NCBI GenBank assembly: GCA_003136575.1
Contig: PLEX01000225.1
Location: forward strand, 148,269-212,268
Length of the DNA stretch: 64,000 nt
Direction: 5' to 3'
Origin: Bryobacterales bacterium
GTDB taxonomy: Bacteria; Acidobacteriota; Terriglobia; Bryobacterales; Bryobacteraceae
Below are positions 25,545-35,025 of this stretch, piece by piece (the stretch's first letter is position 1; every line of letters begins with the position of its first letter). Made by a program: the position numbers and the translations under genes. Below the pieces are notes generated by a model. The model was not told the DNA's origin. It saw only the letters and a list, made by a program, of their open reading frames with translations, and did not search any database.

Positions 25545-27980
25545 CTAGTTACCAAAAACTACCTGCCGGCTTCTTCCGTCGATCGAGGAATCGTCGTCGC
25601 AATGCGCCTCGACGAGGCGACCGCCATTATACCTGTACTCAATCTTAGATGTTTTCCCGTTGTAACTGATCACTTCCCCGATCAGCTGGGCACCGTTGTA
25701 TTTCATCTCACGACGGTAGCCACCGCCCTTTTCCGCAATAGACACGAGTTTATTGCCATCCCACTGAAATTCGAGGGCTTTCAGACCGCTCTTGACGGGA
25801 GTGGCGGACTTGACGCGACCGTCGGCATCGTACTCCGCGATGAATGCGAAGACGCCGTTCCACACAAACGGATTGAAATAGGGATTTCCCGCCACAATGG
25901 TGGCGACGCGTTTCTTAGCCAAAACTTCAATGAGATAGGGATTGACGTTCGGGTCCGTGAACAGCGTGACGTATGTACCTTTGCCCTGACCGGCCGCTCC
26001 CTGCGGTGTCACTTTGGGCGGTCCAGGGTCGCTCTTGTCGTCAAATAACTCGGTTGAAACGCGACGAACGCCGTGTCCCGACGGGTAGTAATCGAAATAG
26101 ACATTGACGGGCGGAGCACCTATGGGTTCCTGTAAGGTCGTATGAACCGCGTTCAGAACGTTTCCCCTCCATTCAAATACCGTCTGTAGCTTCCTTGAAC
26201 CCTTCACTTCGGTCGGATGAACATTGATGGCGAGGCTGGCGGGGTCGTACATCAGGCCCGGCGGGTTGCCGCGTCCGCTATACCAGTTCGGCGCGCCCAC
26301 GGGTTCGGCCAGCGGCGACAACAGGATAAGATCGTTCCGGACTTCAGTCACATGGTTTGAACTCCCCAGCTGAGTCGGAGGGATAGAAAGATAGGCTCCC
26401 CAGTGTGCGCGCGCTTCCTTTTCATTACGCGTCACAGCGGCATCGAGGCCCGCATGATAGAGCAACTCCGGATCGGAATCGTTAATCTGAAGGCCGGCGC
26501 GAGCCTGGACCAGCGCGGCGGGGTAGTCGCCGTCGGCTTCGGCCTTGAGGTTGGCCTTACGCGCCGCGTCGCTGCCTGACCTGATATCGTACGATATATT
26601 TTCCCTCAGGGAAGCGGCCGCTTCGAGCGCAGCCGAGTCGTCTTTCACCAGGACCTCATAGTCGTCGAGCTTGCTGATGGCCTGCTTCAGATGCTTTTGT
26701 GCCTGCAGCAGGTGGATTCGGCTGAGGAGGATTTTCGGATCCCTGGCATAAACGGCTTCCGCCGCTTTAAGGTCGTCTTCGGCGGCATCGAAATTGATCG
26801 CCGCGATATCGCGCTCGGCGCGGGTAATGTAGGGCACTATCCGGAGTTTTTGCGCCGATGTTTCAGTCGCAGCAGGAGTTCCGCCGGTATGATCGTCCAG
26901 GCACCCGATGCGAATCTCGCTGTACAGAGCTTCCAGAGTCCCGCTGGAGGGATTCCGCAGCATAGCCAGTTTGATTTCGTCTCGCGCGGTGGCGCATCTT
27001 TTCGGCGTGGCGTCGAGCGCGTCGCGCGCCTGCTTCGTGTGCTCAGCCTCGCTCTCCCTCGCCGAGCGATTGTATAGCTCGCGGAGGTCGTTAAAGGCGT
27101 CGTCATAATCTTTCAGATCGTCGTACTTGTCTATAAGCGCGTCCCATTCCGTCGCGACGCCCAAAGCCCGCACAATCGCCGTGCGCTGATTCAGCCAGTC
27201 GAGCTTTTCGCGAAGGGAGCTTCCCAGTCTTGTCAACTCCGCGTCCGCCGGAAACGCCTTCTCCGCGACCGGAACGTAGCGCAGACCTTCGGTCAATGCG
27301 GCGTACCGCCCCGTCCCGGCACTGGAAAAAAGCTTCAGTGCCCTGTTCATGGGGTCGGAAAGTATTGCCTTGATTTTTGCCTGCGAAGGACCCGTGGCGA
27401 CCGCCGCGATTCCCGTCAGTAGCGACATTCGCTCGTCGAATGAGGCCGCCGGCGAAGGTTCTCCAACCCCCCGGAAGTTTTCCTCGTCCGAAAGATACGT
27501 TACCGCGGCATCGATCGGAGTCGCGGGGCCGGAGAGTATTGCGAAAATGTCGGACGTGCGCATCGCCTGATCCTTCGAGCCGCGATCCGCCTGAATCACC
27601 ACCTGCGCCGCGGACCAGATCGCCTGGGCGGAACTGGAACCTTTAAAATTCGCGCCATCGGGGAAAATGGGTGTCCACGTCGCTCCATTGCGCGTTACAA
27701 GATAGCCTCCGCGGTGGAGTCGCAACGCCCCTCCAAGGGCTTCCTGCGGAAGCTTTTTGTATGCATCCTGAGTCAATTCCAGAGAACCGCCGGACGCGCC
27801 GCGCCGCAGTTTCGTCTTTCCATTGATAGTGAGCTTTTCCGCCCCCTGAAACTGCCAGCCCGCGTCGTTGTGCAGTATCAGCACAAATTGGCTGGCTCCA
27901 GCCAAGCCGGCCGAGGCGAACCCGAGGCTACAGACGGCCAGTACGTTGAGTCCTGTTTTTTTCAAACGCCGTTTAATCAT
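25545..27980 (-). CDS. Large secreted protein with helical repeats and YD-like C-terminal repeats
   Basis: The 811-residue precursor begins MIKRRLKKTGLNVLAVCSLG, a signal peptide. The mature start (ASQFVLILHNDAGWQFQGAE) is a beta module, followed by a helical region with TPR-like segments (LKAAEAVYARDPKILLSRIH, YPAALVQARAGLQINDSDPE). The C terminus (KALEFQWDGNKLVSIAEKGG, EMKYNGAQLIGEVISYNGKT, IEYRYNGGRLVEAHCDDD) consists of short beta hairpins similar to the YD/Rhs repeat pattern. No enzymatic motif was seen. It sits between the kinase gene and the TPR gene on one strand. I do not recognise the family. Confidence 0.75.
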   Translation of the reverse strand: MIKRRLKKTGLNVLAVCSLGFASAGLAGASQFVLILHNDAGWQFQGAEKLTINGKTKLRRGASGGSLELTQDAYKKLPQEALGGALRLHRGGYLVTRNGATWTPIFPDGANFKGSSSAQAIWSAAQVVIQADRGSKDQAMRTSDIFAILSGPATPIDAAVTYLSDEENFRGVGEPSPAASFDERMSLLTGIAAVATGPSQAKIKAILSDPMNRALKLFSSAGTGRYAALTEGLRYVPVAEKAFPADAELTRLGSSLREKLDWLNQRTAIVRALGVATEWDALIDKYDDLKDYDDAFNDLRELYNRSARESEAEHTKQARDALDATPKRCATARDEIKLAMLRNPSSGTLEALYSEIRIGCLDDHTGGTPAATETSAQKLRIVPYITRAERDIAAINFDAAEDDLKAAEAVYARDPKILLSRIHLLQAQKHLKQAISKLDDYEVLVKDDSAALEAAASLRENISYDIRSGSDAARKANLKAEADGDYPAALVQARAGLQINDSDPELLYHAGLDAAVTRNEKEARAHWGAYLSIPPTQLGSSNHVTEVRNDLILLSPLAEPVGAPNWYSGRGNPPGLMYDPASLAINVHPTEVKGSRKLQTVFEWRGNVLNAVHTTLQEPIGAPPVNVYFDYYPSGHGVRRVSTELFDDKSDPGPPKVTPQGAAGQGKGTYVTLFTDPNVNPYLIEVLAKKRVATIVAGNPYFNPFVWNGVFAFIAEYDADGRVKSATPVKSGLKALEFQWDGNKLVSIAEKGGGYRREMKYNGAQLIGEVISYNGKTSKIEYRYNGGRLVEAHCDDDSSIDGRSRQVVFGN

Positions 27981-28087
27981 TCGGGGTCACACCTGTAAAT
28001 CGAATACCTCAAATTATGGCTCAGCAGGGAGAATTTGGCAAGGGGACCCGGGCGTCGCAGGGCTGAATACGCGTTGACGGCGATTCG

Positions 28088-29161
28088 TCACCGGAAAAAA
28101 ACATACAATGCGATGCCGATGATCAGAGCGCTGGCCCCCATGAGAATCCACGGCAGCCACAACGTCACCTCGGCGGTGGTGAATGTGCGCCGGCCCAACC
28201 GGAAAAGCGGGGCAGCCGCGGTCGTGGGGTCCGAAGGGCTGAATAGGTCCTGCGAATCCGGAAAGTCGGGCATTACCACCCGCTTGGGCGGAGGCTCCGT
28301 GGAAAAGGAATTGAGTGCGGCCGCGAATTCCTGGCAGCTCCCATAGCGCAGATCCTTGGTTTTTTCCAGTGCTTTGGCGACGATTCGGTCCAAAGCTACC
28401 GGCACCATCGGGTTCAGGTTGCTCGGCGGAGTCGCAACGCTGAATTTGTGCTTGTGCTTAATCAGATAGTCGGGATCTTCGGTCTCGCCCGGTTCAACCC
28501 GAAACGGCAGGACGCCGGTCAACATTTCGTACAACACGACCCCGAAACTATAAATGTCGCTTCGAAGATCGACCGACCGATTATCGCGAATCTGTTCGGG
28601 GCTCATGTAGGGAACGCTGCCTCCCATCATTCCGTATCGCGTCATCTTACGAACAGTTACGTCCATCACCAGTCCGAAATCGCTCAGCAGCGCTTTACCT
28701 GTTTCCCTTTCGAGCAGAATATTATTCGATTTGACGTCCCGGTGCACGAGTCCCCGCTGATGAGCGAAATCGAGCGCGGACAGAATGTCGCGGCATATGC
28801 CACGGATGCGGGCGAGATCGAGGGGGCGGCCCTTTTCGAGTGAATTCGGATCGGAGTAGATCTCCGATTCAAGGTTGTTGCCTTCGACGAAATAGAACAC
28901 AATGGCCGGCAGCCCGCCAACATCGAATATTTCCTCCACCGCCACGATGTTTGGATGCACCAGATTCGTCGATGCTTCCTGCCGGACAAAATCCTGGAAG
29001 TACGCCTGGTTCTCCAGCTGGCGGTGGGCAAACTTGATGGCGACGGCTCTGCCGTCGGCCTTCTGCCCTTTCCAAACTTCGCCCATGCCGCCGGCTCCGA
29101 GCCGCCTTTCGAGCGTGTATCGCCCGATCTTGTCCCCCGGTTGAAAGCGTTGTTCCGCCAT
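28088..29161 (-). CDS. Ser/Thr protein kinase with C-terminal membrane anchor
   Basis: All bacterial Hanks-type kinase motifs are present in this 357-residue protein: glycine loop LGAGGMGEVW, VAIK Lys43, HRD motif at 140-142 (VHRDVKSNN), DFG at 161-163 and SVPYMSPEQ in the activation segment. A single transmembrane helix (LWLPWILMGASALIIGIALY) ends the protein with almost no periplasmic part, unlike PknB-type sensors. The gene heads a minus-strand run and is divergent from the FHA-ABC gene across a 180-base region, which probably holds both promoters. It is the likely writer of phosphothreonine for the nearby FHA domains. Confidence 0.92.
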   Translation of the reverse strand: MAEQRFQPGDKIGRYTLERRLGAGGMGEVWKGQKADGRAVAIKFAHRQLENQAYFQDFVRQEASTNLVHPNIVAVEEIFDVGGLPAIVFYFVEGNNLESEIYSDPNSLEKGRPLDLARIRGICRDILSALDFAHQRGLVHRDVKSNNILLERETGKALLSDFGLVMDVTVRKMTRYGMMGGSVPYMSPEQIRDNRSVDLRSDIYSFGVVLYEMLTGVLPFRVEPGETEDPDYLIKHKHKFSVATPPSNLNPMVPVALDRIVAKALEKTKDLRYGSCQEFAAALNSFSTEPPPKRVVMPDFPDSQDLFSPSDPTTAAAPLFRLGRRTFTTAEVTLWLPWILMGASALIIGIALYVFFR

Positions 29162-29343
29162 AACAATCTGAATCTTCGGTCGTGCGGGAAAGGCCGTTTC
29201 GTATGTCGAGCATACACTACCGGCAGCCGAAGACGCAAAAACGCACCTCGCACTTGCATTTCCTGTCGGGCACGCGCTTATAATTGAAACTCAGAAGAAT
29301 TGTTCAAATCGGACCGTCGCCGCCTGCGGCACGGACGCTGGTT

Positions 29344-32300
29344 ATGCCTCCTTTATCCTGCCTAGCTTGCGGCGCGATGTCCGCGCCCGGATCGCGTTAT
29401 TGCTCCCATTGCGGGGCAGACCTGCCCGGGGCCGCGCCGGAGAGCCGGGGCACGATTCATAACCATCCGGAAACCTCGCACACCGCCGGGCTGCGGACTG
29501 TGCGAAAAACCTGGGTGATCGGGAGCGCGCCTGTCTGCGACATTGTAGCGCCCGGTGCTACCGTTTCGGGTCGCCATTGCCAGCTTACGCTTGTCGACGG
29601 CGTATTCACGGTTGAAGATCTGGGGTCGGCCAACGGCACCTATGTCGACGGCAAAGTCATCGCCGGGCCAACCCGGGTACAGCCCAATCAAATCATAACG
29701 TTGGGACGTAATGCGGCGTTCCCCTGGGACCGTGTGCCGGGAAATAACGGCATCGGGACCACGCTGGTGCCGCCGCCCCCGGGCGTCAGGGTAATTCGAA
29801 TCGGGCGTAGTCCCGACAACGACGTCGTGATCGACTATCCCACCGTTTCCGGTTACCACGCGCGAATACTGCTGGATTCCGCCGGCGCCGTGATCGAGGA
29901 TCTTGGCGCCTTGAACGGCACAGCGGTCAATTCAGTCGGCAACAAGATTCGCCGGTCTCCGATTACAAGCGACGACCGCGTATTCTTTGGCTCGTATCCG
30001 GTTCCGGCCTCCAGGCTACTGACCGCGAACGAGACGCCGACCGTTGGCACCCAGCCTCACCAGCTTGTAGCAATCACAAAAGAGAGGACCGTCGCGGGAC
30101 GCGATCCGAGCTGCGATTTCCCGCTGCCTTATCCGTCGGTTTCGTGGCGTCACGCCGAATTGATTAAGACGGCCCAGGGCATCGAGGTTCGGGACCTCAA
30201 GAGCCTCAACGGCACCTTTGTCAACGGTGAAAGAATTGAGGGCACCCGCCTGCTTCGACCGGGCGAAGTTGTAAGTCTCGGGAGCATCTCGCTCGAACTA
30301 AAAGATGGCGGCACGTTGCACCGGCGCGACTACAAGGGCAACGTAACCATTGAAGTGGACGAGCTTTGCGTAGATGCCCGGGGAAAGCGGTCGGACCGGC
30401 TGCTCGAACACATCAGCCTTACGGTGTTTCCCACGGAAATGGTTGCGCTCATGGGTCCGAGCGGCGCAGGCAAGACTACCCTTCTCAAGGCCCTTAACGG
30501 TTACACCGTACCGGCGTCCGGGAATGTTCTTTTCAACGGCAATAGCCTCTACGCCAGCTTTGACACCTACCGTCTCGAGCTTGGTTACGTCCCTCAGGAC
30601 GATATCATTCACTCTCTGTTAACCGTATCCGAGGCCCTGTATTTTACGGCGCGGCTGCGGACCGATCTGCGCGATTCGGAAATCAGAGACCGCATCGGGT
30701 CCGTTCTCCAGACTCTGGAAATCGGCGCCATAGCCGACAAACTCATTGGTTCACCGGAGCGCAAGGTCATTTCGGGTGGTCAGCGCAAGCGGGTCAATAT
30801 CGCCATGGAGCTGATTTGCGACCCAACGGTACTGTTTCTGGACGAACCCACCAGTGGATTGTCGTCGAGCGATTCGTTCAAGGTCGTAAAGCATTTGTAC
30901 GAACTGGCGCGGGCGGGCAAGACCATCATGATGACGATTCACCAGCCGAGCGCCGCAATATACCGGTTGTTCGACCAGTTGGTGATGGTTTCGCGCGATT
31001 CGAAGGAGAAGCTCCCACCCGGCGCCGACGCGGGGCCGGGCAAACTGATTTATTACGGCCCCACGTATCCGGACTCGCTGGAATTCTTTAACATCGAGGC
31101 GGTGAGCGAACTTAAACGCCGCGCACCGGGAGCCGAACCGAGCCCTGAGTTGGTTTTCGAGGGCCTTGAAGGTTCGCCTATGACGTCCGACGAATGGGAG
31201 GGAAAGTACAACGGATCTCCACAGAAGCGGCAGTATTGCGACGAACGAAAAGGCACCGTACACACAGCCGAACACGGGTCGAACCGAAAAGGCCAGCGAT
31301 TTCAGTTTGCCCAGCTCTGGAGTCTGGTCCACAGGAATCTCATTCTCAAAATCCGGGATCGTCTGCAGACCGGAATCCTGCTGGCTCAGGCGCCGGGGTT
31401 TGCGCTGCTCGTGTACCTGGCGTTTTCGCGGCTGAATTTCGACCCCTCCGCCGGAGGGGATTGGATCGGATTCACCTCGAAGCTCGCCAGCGTACACTTT
31501 CTGATGGTGATAGCGGCTATCTGGTTTGGTTGTAATAACGCCGTCAGGGAAGTGGTAGGCGAATGGTCGGTATTTGAACGCGAACAGATGGCGGGTCTCA
31601 AGATTCCGCTCTATATCCTTTCCAAGTTCATCGTTCTTGGAGCGCTCTGCGTATTTCAGTGCCTGAGCCTGCTGGGAGTCATATACTTCGCCTGTAATCT
31701 GCAGGGATCGTTCTGGTCTTTTTTTGCCGTGCTCCTGATGAGTTCTCTCTGCGGGGTCGGGGTGGGCCTTTGCATCAGCACCAAGTTCCGCACTACGGAC
31801 TCGGCCCTGGCATGTCTTCCGCTTGTCCTGCTGCCTATGATCGTTCTGGCGGGCGGCATGCAGCCTCTCTTCACGATGAGCGGAGCCACCCAAACGTTGG
31901 CAATGGCGATTCCTTCGCGGTGGGGTTACGAAGCCGACCTCCTGGCTGAGGCGACAGCGCAGCCGAAGTATTCGTTCAATCCCTGCCAGTCCGTTATGGA
32001 TCAGGCCGAGGAGCAGACCCGGCTGGCCGTGGAAAAAACGACACAAACATGTCAGGATGAAATTCGCGCCCAGGATCGGCAAATGCGAGCCAAACTGGGT
32101 CCCCTCGCGTCGGCTATTCTGCCTCCTACTTTCGTTGCGCCGAAGAAGCGGCCCGCTCCATCTGGCACACCGGGCACGCGAAAGGCACTTCCGTCCGATG
32201 TTGCCGAGTCTGTTTTCCCGCTCGCGCCCAAACGCCCGGATTATCTGAAGTTTCTCCCGGATCGTTCACCCTACGCGCTCTGTCTTGGCGTCCTCGGCGC

Positions 32301-32361
32301 CATGACTACTCTTCTGATGCTCCTCAGTTACTGGATGCTTCGGAGAAGGGTGGTCCGATAA
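29344..32361 (+). CDS. ABCG-type transporter fused to a zinc ribbon and three FHA domains
   Basis: The protein of about 1005 residues begins MPPLSCLACGAMSAPGSRYC, a four-Cys zinc ribbon. Three FHA domains follow (SxxH plus NG motifs: VSGRHCQL/SANGTYVDG, VSGYHARI/ALNGTAVN, VSWRHAEL/SLNGTFVNGERI). The ABC ATPase has Walker A GPSGAGKTT near residue 371, signature ISGGQRKRVNIAME, Walker B VLFLDEPTS and the switch MTIHQPSA. The C-terminal ABC2-type membrane domain has about six helices, with a long loop before the last. ABCG-like half transporters with FHA domains occur in acidobacteria, cyanobacteria and myxobacteria; cargo is unknown. FHA binding of phosphothreonine probably gates transport. A TTG 60 bases upstream is a less likely start. 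Confidence 0.9.
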   Translation: MPPLSCLACGAMSAPGSRYCSHCGADLPGAAPESRGTIHNHPETSHTAGLRTVRKTWVIGSAPVCDIVAPGATVSGRHCQLTLVDGVFTVEDLGSANGTYVDGKVIAGPTRVQPNQIITLGRNAAFPWDRVPGNNGIGTTLVPPPPGVRVIRIGRSPDNDVVIDYPTVSGYHARILLDSAGAVIEDLGALNGTAVNSVGNKIRRSPITSDDRVFFGSYPVPASRLLTANETPTVGTQPHQLVAITKERTVAGRDPSCDFPLPYPSVSWRHAELIKTAQGIEVRDLKSLNGTFVNGERIEGTRLLRPGEVVSLGSISLELKDGGTLHRRDYKGNVTIEVDELCVDARGKRSDRLLEHISLTVFPTEMVALMGPSGAGKTTLLKALNGYTVPASGNVLFNGNSLYASFDTYRLELGYVPQDDIIHSLLTVSEALYFTARLRTDLRDSEIRDRIGSVLQTLEIGAIADKLIGSPERKVISGGQRKRVNIAMELICDPTVLFLDEPTSGLSSSDSFKVVKHLYELARAGKTIMMTIHQPSAAIYRLFDQLVMVSRDSKEKLPPGADAGPGKLIYYGPTYPDSLEFFNIEAVSELKRRAPGAEPSPELVFEGLEGSPMTSDEWEGKYNGSPQKRQYCDERKGTVHTAEHGSNRKGQRFQFAQLWSLVHRNLILKIRDRLQTGILLAQAPGFALLVYLAFSRLNFDPSAGGDWIGFTSKLASVHFLMVIAAIWFGCNNAVREVVGEWSVFEREQMAGLKIPLYILSKFIVLGALCVFQCLSLLGVIYFACNLQGSFWSFFAVLLMSSLCGVGVGLCISTKFRTTDSALACLPLVLLPMIVLAGGMQPLFTMSGATQTLAMAIPSRWGYEADLLAEATAQPKYSFNPCQSVMDQAEEQTRLAVEKTTQTCQDEIRAQDRQMRAKLGPLASAILPPTFVAPKKRPAPSGTPGTRKALPSDVAESVFPLAPKRPDYLKFLPDRSPYALCLGVLGAMTTLLMLLSYWMLRRRVVR

Positions 32362-32362
32362 T

Positions 32363-34078
32363 ATGGCGCCGGAACAGGGCATGTACAAGATTACGTACGG
32401 ATCCCGGCGCGATAAGGGCCTGGTCAGGCAGGAGAACCAGGACCAGATCGTCAGCTTCGATTCGAGCGTTTTCGGGCAGGTTTTCCTGCTCGCCGACGGG
32501 ATGGGCGGCCACGAAGGCGGTTCGGTGGCCGCGAACATGGCCATTACGGGGTTTAAGCAGCATTTCCAGACCCTTTCCGTAAGGTTCTCCCTTCGGGACA
32601 GTTTGACGGAAGCGGCGCGGATGACGAACCGCGATATCTTCGAAAAAAGCAACGAAAAGGACGGCGGAGCCAACGCCCTGCGTATGGGTTCAACGCTTGT
32701 GCTGTGCGTACTATCGGGCGGGCGCTATATAGTGGCGCACGTCGGCGACAGTCGTTGCTACGTATTTCGTAACGGCGTCCTCACAAGATTGACCAAGGAT
32801 CATACGGCGGTCCAGAAAATGGTGGACGCGGGCATCATTTCGCCCGAGGAAGCCCGTAATCACCCCGATGCCAGCGTGCTGACCCGTGCTCTCGGTCAAC
32901 GCCCCGCCATAGAACTGGACGTTTCCGAACCGCACTCGCTTGCAGTCGACGAGACTCTCTTGCTTTGTTCGGACGGTCTCTATGGTTATGTCGAAGAAGC
33001 GGCCATTGTCGAAGCGCTGCGACAAAACAGCGACCCTCAGGCCGCGGCCGACGCGCTGCTGCAACTTGCCCTCGACGCCGGAGGACACGATAACATTTCT
33101 CTGTTCGTCATCCGGGCGGAGCCCGCTTCGTCCGCAACTGCCACAGAGCCAGACCCTCCTGTCGCGTTGGAGGCTGTAGCCGCGGTTAAGCATCCGCCGG
33201 GTCAGACACCCGTGGCGGAAGGGGCGCGTCGCAGCCGACGCCTCGCGTTTTGGCTGATCGGAATCGCGGTGCTGCTTGCCGCTGCCCCGATTGCGGCGTT
33301 CCTGCGCCCAGCGGTTGTCCCCGCGGGCTTGCGTGAAAAGCTCCTTGCTTGGGGTGTCCAATTACCGTCGGTCGAAAAGACCACGACCTTCTCCCCGGAG
33401 CCGGGGGTGGCTGCTACCCGAACGGCGCCATCGCCGTTCGGTATCGGGGCTGGCGCCGAGCCATCGGGAACGTCGGGAGCGGCGCGATCGCCGGTGAACT
33501 CTGTTGCGGCGATTGCCGACTCGGCGGGTGGCGATTCGACCGCGGGCAAGCCCACTCCCGAAGTTGAGGGCAACCCGGCAACTGCGTCGCTTCCAGTTCA
33601 TACTCCGGATCCGGCGACCGGGCGTCCGCTTGCCGGCCGAAAATCGGTTGCTCTGGTCTTCCCGCCAGTCTCAAACCCCGGTTTTCAGGAGGAGACCGGG
33701 AAGGTTGCGTCGAGACTTCGCGCGGCGGGCTATCCCGTAACGGAAGTTCCAAGGCCGGTCGAGCCGAACAATGTATGGCGGAGTGTTGGCGCCAGTGTCG
33801 GCTCAACGCCTCCCCCTGTTTTCATCTCGGCTGTGTTCATGGCCGGATTCGATCAGACGGCGGCGGAGATTTGCGTGTTGGTTGCCTGTTCCCAACCAGC
33901 GGCGCCATTGCCGGCCGGCGATCACTGGATGTTTCAGGAAAACTTCGGGGCGAGTGGAGTGGCACTGTATATGCGGCCTTCCCTTTCCGGACCGGAGACA
34001 TCGGCGACAAAAGGTACCACTTCGGCGGCAGGCCCTATCGGCCATTCCGGCCTGCGGACTTCAGACCGAAGAGAGTGA
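32363..34078 (+). CDS. PP2C-type Ser/Thr phosphatase with membrane anchor and periplasmic tail
   Basis: The N-terminal 250 residues form a PP2C phosphatase with all metal-binding motifs: ENQDQIV, LLADGMGGHEGG, RMGSTLVLC, AHVGDSRCYVFRNG, LLCSDGLYGYV and GGHDNISLFVI. A Pro/Ala linker leads to a transmembrane helix (LAFWLIGIAVLLAAAPIAAF, about residues 292-312) and a 260-residue tail rich in Gly, Ser and Ala that ends in a small domain (KSVALVFPPVSNPGFQEETG...). Its start is one base after the stop of the transporter gene. It would erase the marks of the neighbouring kinases. The tail outside the membrane is unlike standard PstP proteins. Confidence 0.92.
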   Translation: MAPEQGMYKITYGSRRDKGLVRQENQDQIVSFDSSVFGQVFLLADGMGGHEGGSVAANMAITGFKQHFQTLSVRFSLRDSLTEAARMTNRDIFEKSNEKDGGANALRMGSTLVLCVLSGGRYIVAHVGDSRCYVFRNGVLTRLTKDHTAVQKMVDAGIISPEEARNHPDASVLTRALGQRPAIELDVSEPHSLAVDETLLLCSDGLYGYVEEAAIVEALRQNSDPQAAADALLQLALDAGGHDNISLFVIRAEPASSATATEPDPPVALEAVAAVKHPPGQTPVAEGARRSRRLAFWLIGIAVLLAAAPIAAFLRPAVVPAGLREKLLAWGVQLPSVEKTTTFSPEPGVAATRTAPSPFGIGAGAEPSGTSGAARSPVNSVAAIADSAGGDSTAGKPTPEVEGNPATASLPVHTPDPATGRPLAGRKSVALVFPPVSNPGFQEETGKVASRLRAAGYPVTEVPRPVEPNNVWRSVGASVGSTPPPVFISAVFMAGFDQTAAEICVLVACSQPAAPLPAGDHWMFQENFGASGVALYMRPSLSGPETSATKGTTSAAGPIGHSGLRTSDRRE

Positions 34079-34085
34079 ACGAATC

Positions 34086-34886
34086 ATGAAAATCTGCGAG
34101 GCATGTCAGGCCGTAAATGTACCCGAAGCGAATTTCTGTTCGCTGTGCCGGACTCCGTTCGCCGCCACGGCGCGAGGAGCTTATTGCGAAAAAGGACACG
34201 CCATGCATCCCAGCTGGAAGGAATGCCTCGAGTGTCAGGGTGAACGTAGTCAGCTCATGGACTACGGAGAACCGCCGCGAATGCCTACCCTTATGGAACC
34301 TTCGACGGCGTCCTCCCCCCGTGGGGCGACGGTTATCGAAGTACCCCCGGGGCATCCTTCCCATCCCGCCCACGTTCCCGGATCGCCGCAGACCACGGGT
34401 CCGCTTTCATCCACAAGGGTGGTCAAGCCCCGGGAACAACCGGCACCTGCAACGGCTCCGCCACCGGCGACTCCGCGAGTTAAGACGGTATTCGGCGGTT
34501 CCGACTCCGAATCCGCCCCCGCGGCCGCCTCACCGGTCGTGGAGAAAAAGGTGGACCGGAGAATAGTGGGACTGTTGTTGACTTACACGTGGAAACCGGA
34601 GGGGCAGATTTTCCCGGTTCGCGAGGGCAGGAACCGGATCGGCCGAAACGCGGAGTGCGAGATCGCGCTGCCGGAGGATCCGCATTTGTCGGGTGTGAAT
34701 TCCCACATCACCTACAGGAAAAATTTTACGATTGGCGACCTGGTCAGCATGAGCGGCACCGACATGAACGGTGTACCGATTGAGGAGACCTACGTCAAAC
34801 TACCGAACTACGCGCAGATCCGCGCGGGGTCGACCCATTTTACATTTATCGCCGTGGATCCGGCGACCGGCACAGCCGTGACTTAA
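34086..34886 (+). CDS. Zinc-ribbon and FHA domain protein
   Basis: MKICEACQAVNVPEANFCSL opens a zinc-ribbon-like region with CxxC pairs (CEAC, CSLC, CLEC), followed by a Pro-rich linker and an FHA domain from about residue 165: FPVREGRNRIGRNAECEIAL, GVNSHITYR and GTDMNGVPI carry the Arg, Ser/His and Asn of the phosphothreonine pocket. The gene lies seven bases after the phosphatase stop. It is a likely adaptor that reads phosphorylated kinases or the transporter. No catalytic domain. Confidence 0.88.
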   Translation: MKICEACQAVNVPEANFCSLCRTPFAATARGAYCEKGHAMHPSWKECLECQGERSQLMDYGEPPRMPTLMEPSTASSPRGATVIEVPPGHPSHPAHVPGSPQTTGPLSSTRVVKPREQPAPATAPPPATPRVKTVFGGSDSESAPAAASPVVEKKVDRRIVGLLLTYTWKPEGQIFPVREGRNRIGRNAECEIALPEDPHLSGVNSHITYRKNFTIGDLVSMSGTDMNGVPIEETYVKLPNYAQIRAGSTHFTFIAVDPATGTAVT

Positions 34887-35025
34887 TGAACTTGTTATTC
34901 GTCAGCGCCCAACCCCGCATGGTGCGGTTTGCCCGCCGAGGCGTCCTATTGCGGTCGCCCGGAGATTTTTCCGGCGGACGAAGCGCGGGAGTTACGCTCA
35001 CTGGGGTAGGGAGGCCGACCGGTTT

